A stretch of 24,345 nt of DNA from an uncultured Propionibacteriaceae bacterium (GTDB lineage Bacteria; Actinomycetota; Actinomycetes; Propionibacteriales; Propionibacteriaceae): the NCBI GenBank assembly GCA_936924635.1, contig CAKZHP010000022.1, positions 1 through 24,345 on the forward strand. The letters are read 5' to 3'. Under the pieces are notes generated by a model that was given only the letters and a program-made list of their open reading frames with translations, was not told where the DNA came from and ran no database searches. The position numbers and the translations under genes were made by a program. Below, one piece after another: positions 20,322 to 24,345 of the stretch (positions are counted from its first letter, which is position 1; the number at the start of each line of letters is the position of its first letter).

Positions 20322-23300
20322 GTGGAGGACGACGACGCGCTGTTCGAGCCTGAAGAGTTCGAGCCCCAGGAGGGGCCTGACCTCTTCGCCGAGCTCGACA
20401 TCGAGCCTGTCGCCGCGCCGGAACCGCCCGCCCCGCGGAAGCGGTCGCGCAGCAAGAAGGCGGCCGCGCCGGCGACCGACGAGTCGGTGGGCCTGGCGCC
20501 GCCGGACGAGCAGGCAGAGTCAGCCCTCCCGGTTGAACCGGGGGAGTCCGCTCTTTCGGGCGAGCCGGCACCGGTGCATACGGAGGAGCCGACCGTCGCG
20601 ACGGAGCCGAGCCCCGCAGCGCCGACCGAGGCGGATCCGACGGCGGACCCATCCCTGGGGTCGGACCTTGCTGCCGAGGTCGCTCGGCCAGCCCTGCCTG
20701 CTGCGCCGCTGGCCCTGTACCGCCGGTACCGGCCCGACGTCTTCGCCGACGTCATCGGGCAGGAGCACGTCACCGAACCGCTCCAGCGCGCGCTGGCGAA
20801 CAACAAGGTCAGCCACGCCTACCTCTTCTCCGGGCCCCGCGGCTGCGGCAAGACCACATCGGCCCGCATCCTGGCGCGGGCGCTGAACTGCGAGCGGGGC
20901 CCGACACCGGAGCCTTGCGGGGTGTGCCAGTCGTGCCGTGACCTGGGCCGGGGTGGAGGTGGCTCGATCGACGTCATCGAGATCGACGCCGCCAGCCACG
21001 GCGGTGTCGACGACGCCCGTGACCTGCGGGAGCGGGCATTCTTCGCGCCGGTGCACTCGCGCTACAAGATCTACATCGTCGACGAGGCCCACATGGTCAC
21101 GGCGGCCGGCTTCAACGCGCTGCTCAAGGTGGTGGAGGAGCCGCCGCCCCACGTGAAGTTCATCTTCGCGACCACCGAGCCCGAGAAGGTGATCGGCACC
21201 ATCCGGTCGCGGACCCACCACTACCCGTTCCGCCTGGTGCCGCCGAAGGTCCTGGGGGAGTACCTGCGGGAGCTGTGCGAGGCCGAGCACGTCGACGTGG
21301 AGCCAGCGGTGCTGCCGCTGGTGGTTCGCGCCGGGGCAGGCTCGGTCCGCGACTCGTTGTCGGTGCTCGACCAGCTGCTGGGCGGTGCCGGGACCGGTGG
21401 CGTGACCTACGACCAGGCGGTCGGGCTGCTCGGGTTCACCCCTGACTCCCTGCTCGACGAGATGGTGGACGCCTTCGCCGCGGGTGACGGCGCGGGGGTC
21501 TTCGCGACGATCGACAAGGTCGTCGAGGTGGGGCAGGACCCGCGGCGGTTCGCCGAGGACCTGCTGCGCCGCCTTCGTGACCTCGTGATCGTGGCGGCGG
21601 TGCCCGATGCGGTGGCCTCCGGGCTGATCGACGCCGCGGGCGACCAGGCCGAGCGGCTGGCGGTCCAGGCGCAGGGCCTGGGGGCCGGCGAGCTGACCCG
21701 GGCCGCCGAGGTGGTGGCGCAGGGGCTGGTGGAGATGCGCGGCACGACGGCACCCCGCCTGCACCTGGAGCTCATGTGTGCCCGGGTGCTGCTGCCGGGC
21801 GCCGACGTGGCGGAGCGCGGCGTCCATGCCCGCCTGGACCGGCTGGAGCGTCGTCTCGGCATGCCCGGTGAGCCGGGCACGGCCCCGGTGACGGCGCAGC
21901 CCGGCCGTGACTCCTGGGGCCTGCCCGAGGGGGGTGCCGACAGGTCGAGGACCGACGGCGGGGCCGCCCCTCGGGAGGCGACGACGGCCCGAGACGGGTT
22001 CGTCGAGCAGGCGCGCTCGGAGGCCGCCCCGAGCCGCACCGCTGCCCGGGAGAACACCCCCTCACGGCCGGCCGACGGCAATGAGCTGCCGCGGGCGAGC
22101 ACCCGCGGCCAGGAAGAGCGCGGCCAGGCAGGGCGGGCTCCGGAGGGGCGCGGGCCTGGCGCGAGCACCCTGCGGGCGCCGAACGACGAGCCGCCGCCTG
22201 AGGAAGAGTGGGAGCCGCCGTCCGACCGTGACCAGGCGACGTTGCGCGAGCGTCCGGCGGCCGTCTCCGGGCCGGGTGTCTCTAGTGCAGGCCGGCCGGC
22301 GGGGAGGTCCGCCGAGGCGGGCGACCGCAACGGCTGGGCGGAGCGCAGCGGAGACGGCGAGCGCGCGGTCGCCCAGGACGGGTCAGCAGGAGGGGCGCAG
22401 GAGCGGCCTGTCTCGCCGGCCGGCACGAGAGCTGACGCCGGGGCTCCCCTGACGGCAGGTGATGACCGATGGTCCGCTGCGGTGACGGGCCCGGGTGCCG
22501 CCTCCGGCTCGGCCGGTCAGACGGGCATCAGCGCTGATGTGACGCAGGGCCAGTCCGGTGGGCAGGGCGGGCTGGGTGCGGCTGACGTTCGCCGGTTGTG
22601 GCCCGAGGTGCTGGCGGCGGTGATGAAGCGCCGCCGGGTGACGTGGATGCGGCTCAAGGAGCACGCCCAGGTCTCGGAGGTCCGCGACGGCGTGCTGACG
22701 CTGTCGTTCGCGACCGAGGGGAGCCGGGAGCAGTTCGCCAAGGGCGGCCACGAGGACATCCTCCGTGACGCCCTCGTCGAGGTGATGGGCGCCGACCTGC
22801 GGATCTCGGCCGTGGCAGAGGGTGACGCGCCCCAGAACCGGGGGGCGGCTGCCCCCGCGCGCGACCGGGGCGCGTCTGCAGGCCGCGGCGATGGCCCGGG
22901 CCGAGGGGGCGACCTGGGGACGGGCCGGGCCGCTGACATCCAGTCCGCGGGTGATGCCACACCTGCGTCAGATGCGGCCGAGAACGGGCCGTCCGGCAGC
23001 ACTGGTGACGGCGAGCCGGGTCGGGCTGGGGCAGCCAGCACCGAGGAGGGGGAGCTCGCGCCGCCAGAGTTCCAGGAGGCCGACGAGGTGGACTCGCCAG
23101 AAGCCCCGCCACCGGCCTCGCCCGTGACACCGTCCGACCGTGAGGACGCCTCCGAGGCGGTCGCCGATGCCATCGACCACTGGGTCGACGAGGCAGGGGA
23201 CGCGTCCGAGCCGGTGGATCGGCCCCGTACGTCTCGGGCCGAGCTGCTCGCCCAGGCGCGGCACGAGGCGGCACGGTCGGCTGCGGCCGCACCCGCCGCC

Positions 23301-23417
23301 GACGCGGCCGACGACCCTGGCCAGATCGACCTCGACGACCCGGAGGTCGGCGTGCAGGATGCGGAAGGACTGCTGCGCACCGTGCTGCGCGCGGAAGTGA
23401 TCGACGACAACACCTGA
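20322..23417 (+). CDS. dnaX: DNA polymerase III subunit gamma/tau, long form
   Basis: DnaX is the clamp-loader ATPase of the replicase. Numbering from GTG 20322 (1031 residues): a unique acidic, Pro/Glu/Ala-rich extension occupies 1-128. The AAA+ part starts at LALYRRYRP (130-138). Walker A GPRGCGKTT (171-179), the zinc cysteines 190, 199, 202 and 205, Walker B VDEAH (253-257) and the sensor FIFATTEP follow. Domain III reaches about 490. A disordered Gly/Glu/Arg/Pro linker follows, then a conserved tau segment at about 755-850 (VRRLWPEVLAAVMKRRRVTWMRLKEHAQV). A second acidic linker and GLLRTVLRAEVIDD at the end complete it. GTG 20298 is the alternative start. No start codon lies close to LALYRRYRP, so at least part of the extension is translated. 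It is clearly longer than the usual 600-800 residues. Confidence 0.93.
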   Translation: MEDDDALFEPEEFEPQEGPDLFAELDIEPVAAPEPPAPRKRSRSKKAAAPATDESVGLAPPDEQAESALPVEPGESALSGEPAPVHTEEPTVATEPSPAAPTEADPTADPSLGSDLAAEVARPALPAAPLALYRRYRPDVFADVIGQEHVTEPLQRALANNKVSHAYLFSGPRGCGKTTSARILARALNCERGPTPEPCGVCQSCRDLGRGGGGSIDVIEIDAASHGGVDDARDLRERAFFAPVHSRYKIYIVDEAHMVTAAGFNALLKVVEEPPPHVKFIFATTEPEKVIGTIRSRTHHYPFRLVPPKVLGEYLRELCEAEHVDVEPAVLPLVVRAGAGSVRDSLSVLDQLLGGAGTGGVTYDQAVGLLGFTPDSLLDEMVDAFAAGDGAGVFATIDKVVEVGQDPRRFAEDLLRRLRDLVIVAAVPDAVASGLIDAAGDQAERLAVQAQGLGAGELTRAAEVVAQGLVEMRGTTAPRLHLELMCARVLLPGADVAERGVHARLDRLERRLGMPGEPGTAPVTAQPGRDSWGLPEGGADRSRTDGGAAPREATTARDGFVEQARSEAAPSRTAARENTPSRPADGNELPRASTRGQEERGQAGRAPEGRGPGASTLRAPNDEPPPEEEWEPPSDRDQATLRERPAAVSGPGVSSAGRPAGRSAEAGDRNGWAERSGDGERAVAQDGSAGGAQERPVSPAGTRADAGAPLTAGDDRWSAAVTGPGAASGSAGQTGISADVTQGQSGGQGGLGAADVRRLWPEVLAAVMKRRRVTWMRLKEHAQVSEVRDGVLTLSFATEGSREQFAKGGHEDILRDALVEVMGADLRISAVAEGDAPQNRGAAAPARDRGASAGRGDGPGRGGDLGTGRAADIQSAGDATPASDAAENGPSGSTGDGEPGRAGAASTEEGELAPPEFQEADEVDSPEAPPPASPVTPSDREDASEAVADAIDHWVDEAGDASEPVDRPRTSRAELLAQARHEAARSAAAAPAADAADDPGQIDLDDPEVGVQDAEGLLRTVLRAEVIDDNT

Positions 23418-23428
23418 CAGGAGCACCC

Positions 23429-23731
23429 ATGGAGAACTTCAACATCAACGACCTGATGGCTCAGGCCCAGGCCATGCAGACCCAGCTCGCCCAGGCGCAG
23501 GAGAAACTGGACGGCGCTGAGGTCACCGGCACGGCTGGCGGTGGTTTGGTCACGGCCACCGTGAAGGGGACCGGTGAGCTCGTCGGGCTCGTCATCAAGC
23601 CGGAGGCCTGCGACCCGGAGGACACCGAGACGCTGGCCGACCTGGTGGTGGCCGCCGTGCGTGACGCCAACGGCAAGGCCGCCGGTCTGCAGCAGGCTTT
23701 CATGCCGCAGATGCCCGACCTCGGCATGTAG
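23429..23731 (+). CDS. ybaB: YbaB/EbfC nucleoid-associated protein
   Basis: This 100-residue protein is of canonical size. An N-terminal glutamine-rich helix (NDLMAQAQAMQTQLAQAQEKL, 7-27) is followed by the strand pair GTAGGGLVTATVKGTGELVGLVIKPEAC. The helix DTETLADLVVAAVRDANGKAAGLQQAF and a Met-rich tail end it. The dimer binds DNA without strict specificity. ATG 23429 is preceded by AGGAG six bases upstream, and the gene follows dnaX by 11 bases, the usual operon. recR, which normally comes next, is not present. Confidence 0.95.
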   Translation: MENFNINDLMAQAQAMQTQLAQAQEKLDGAEVTGTAGGGLVTATVKGTGELVGLVIKPEACDPEDTETLADLVVAAVRDANGKAAGLQQAFMPQMPDLGM

Positions 23732-23778
23732 GTGCCACCTCGGGGTGTGGCCGCGACAGAGCGGCGAGGGGGGACGGC

Positions 23779-23808
23779 GGGCCGGTCAGAGCGGCGGCCT
23801 GACGGCCC
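23779..23808. terminator. Inverted repeat between ybaB and the catalase gene
   Basis: GGGCCGGTCAG (23779-23789) and CTGACGGCCC (23799-23808) are inverted with one bulged G. The right arm covers the catalase -35 candidate. It may terminate dnaX-ybaB transcription, act as an operator for the catalase gene, or both. There is no T-tract. Confidence 0.45.
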
Positions 23809-23827
23809 TCGCCAGCCGACCTACAGT
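23799..23827 (+). promoter_or_regulatory. Catalase gene promoter
   Basis: CTGACG (23799-23804), 17 bases and TACAGT (23822-23827) are followed six bases later by ATG 23834. This is the best -35/-10 pair of the predicted leaderless genes in the window. Confidence 0.6.
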
Positions 23828-23833
23828 GGGGGC

Positions 23834-24345
23834 ATGACCCACCCAGACAAGAAGGAAGCGGCCCCCGTCACGACCGACGACGCCGAGGCGTTCGCCGGGA
23901 CCCGCGGCCAGGGCGACGAGCTGCACCAGCAGGTCAGCGGCGACCTCCGCATGACCACGCGGCACGGTGTTCCGATCAGCGACGACCAGAACTCGCTCCG
24001 AGCCGGAGATCGCGGCCCCACGCTGATGGAGGACTTCGCGTTCCGCGAGAAGATCTTCCACTTCGACCACGAGCGCATCCCGGAGCGCGTCGTGCACGCC
24101 CGCGGCTATGGCGCGCACGGCTACCTGGAGACGCTCGAGGCGATCCCCGAGCTCACCAAGGCCAACCTGTTCCAGGAGGTCGGGACGCGGACGGAGGCGT
24201 TCGTCCGGTTCTCCACCGTGGCGGGCAACCTCGGCAGCTTCGATCTGGCCCGGGACGTACGCGGCTTCGCCGTGAAGATGTACACCGCCGAGGGCAACTG
24301 GGACCTCGTCGGCAACAACATCCCGGTCTTCTTCATCCAGGACGC
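23834..24345 (+). CDS. Heme catalase, N-terminal part (HPII-like, partial)
   Basis: This catalase converts hydrogen peroxide to water and oxygen. The visible 170 residues hold the heme catalase core start. GVPISDDQNSLRAGDRGPTLMEDFAFREKIFHFDHERIPERVVHARGYGAHGYLE contains the catalytic His in VVHARG. FVRFSTVAGN and RDVRGFAVKMYTAEGNWDLVGNNIPVFFIQDA contain the distal-pocket Asn in GNNIPVFF. The SLRAGDRGPTLMEDFxFREKI pattern is closer to the large-subunit (KatE/HPII) clade than to small-subunit catalases, but the C-terminal half that would decide this lies outside the window. The ATG is leaderless-type with a good promoter. Its position directly after ybaB, where recR would be expected, is unusual. 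Confidence 0.95.
   Translation, partial: MTHPDKKEAAPVTTDDAEAFAGTRGQGDELHQQVSGDLRMTTRHGVPISDDQNSLRAGDRGPTLMEDFAFREKIFHFDHERIPERVVHARGYGAHGYLETLEAIPELTKANLFQEVGTRTEAFVRFSTVAGNLGSFDLARDVRGFAVKMYTAEGNWDLVGNNIPVFFIQD

Noticed and set aside
21926..21937. G6 run in dnaX as a programmed frameshift site for a gamma form
   Set aside because: No A-AAA-AAG-type heptamer, upstream Shine-Dalgarno-like stimulator or hairpin arrangement is evident; a G run alone is not enough.
1..24345. CRISPR array, prophage, integrase or complete insertion sequence
   Set aside because: No regularly spaced repeats, no cas, transposase or integrase motifs, and no tRNA-flanking attachment duplication were found.

Overview
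This is a chromosomal stretch from a high-GC actinobacterium (roughly 70% G+C by eye). Upp, MenB, Ald, TadA with its actinobacterial partner protein, the DUF4031/HD protein and a short SRP RNA all look actinobacterial. A member of the Propionibacteriales or a relative would fit, but the sequence alone does not settle the family. Gene content is mostly chromosomal housekeeping with accessory insertions. I see no phage, plasmid, CRISPR or intact insertion sequence.

Layout. 1-1462 (minus): a small type VII secretion-like module of a YbaB/EbfC-like protein, a WXG100-like protein and a large WXG-type protein cut by the window edge. 1539-4182 (plus): menB and a DUF2142 membrane protein. 4317-6570: upp (minus), the TadA-associated protein (plus), tadA (minus) and tRNA-Ser(CGA) with a terminator. 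6674-8152: a CPA1 antiporter with a TrkA_C domain. 8219-8302: a repeat whose inverted partner forms the 3' end of the DUF2142 gene. 8379-9249 (minus): a VapB-like orphan and a LytR_C protein. 9354-11916 (plus): a HerA-like ATPase (DUF853) and a DUF4031-HD protein. 11979-13738: an ECF-type sigma factor overlapping a membrane GerMN/Gmad2 protein that is probably its regulator. 13777-15255: an aldehyde dehydrogenase. 15259-19172 (minus): MFS transporter, alanine dehydrogenase, a 45-residue cysteine-rich metallothionein-like protein and a 2-hydroxyacid dehydrogenase. 19354-19771: a candidate 6C RNA, tRNA-Ser(GGA) and SRP RNA. 20322-23731: dnaX and ybaB. From 23834: a catalase cut by the window edge.

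The tadA/tRNA-Ser side and the tRNA-Ser/SRP RNA/dnaX/ybaB side look like one ancestral neighbourhood with accessory genes between them. The usual recR does not follow ybaB; a catalase does.

A recurring signal is a TAnnnT-like -10 box placed 5-7 bases before the start codon or the mature RNA 5' end. It suggests leaderless mRNAs for at least five and perhaps nine genes, and RNA genes transcribed with little or no 5' leader. The tRNA-Ser(GGA) and SRP RNA genes diverge from a 65-base spacer in which their candidate -35 boxes overlap.
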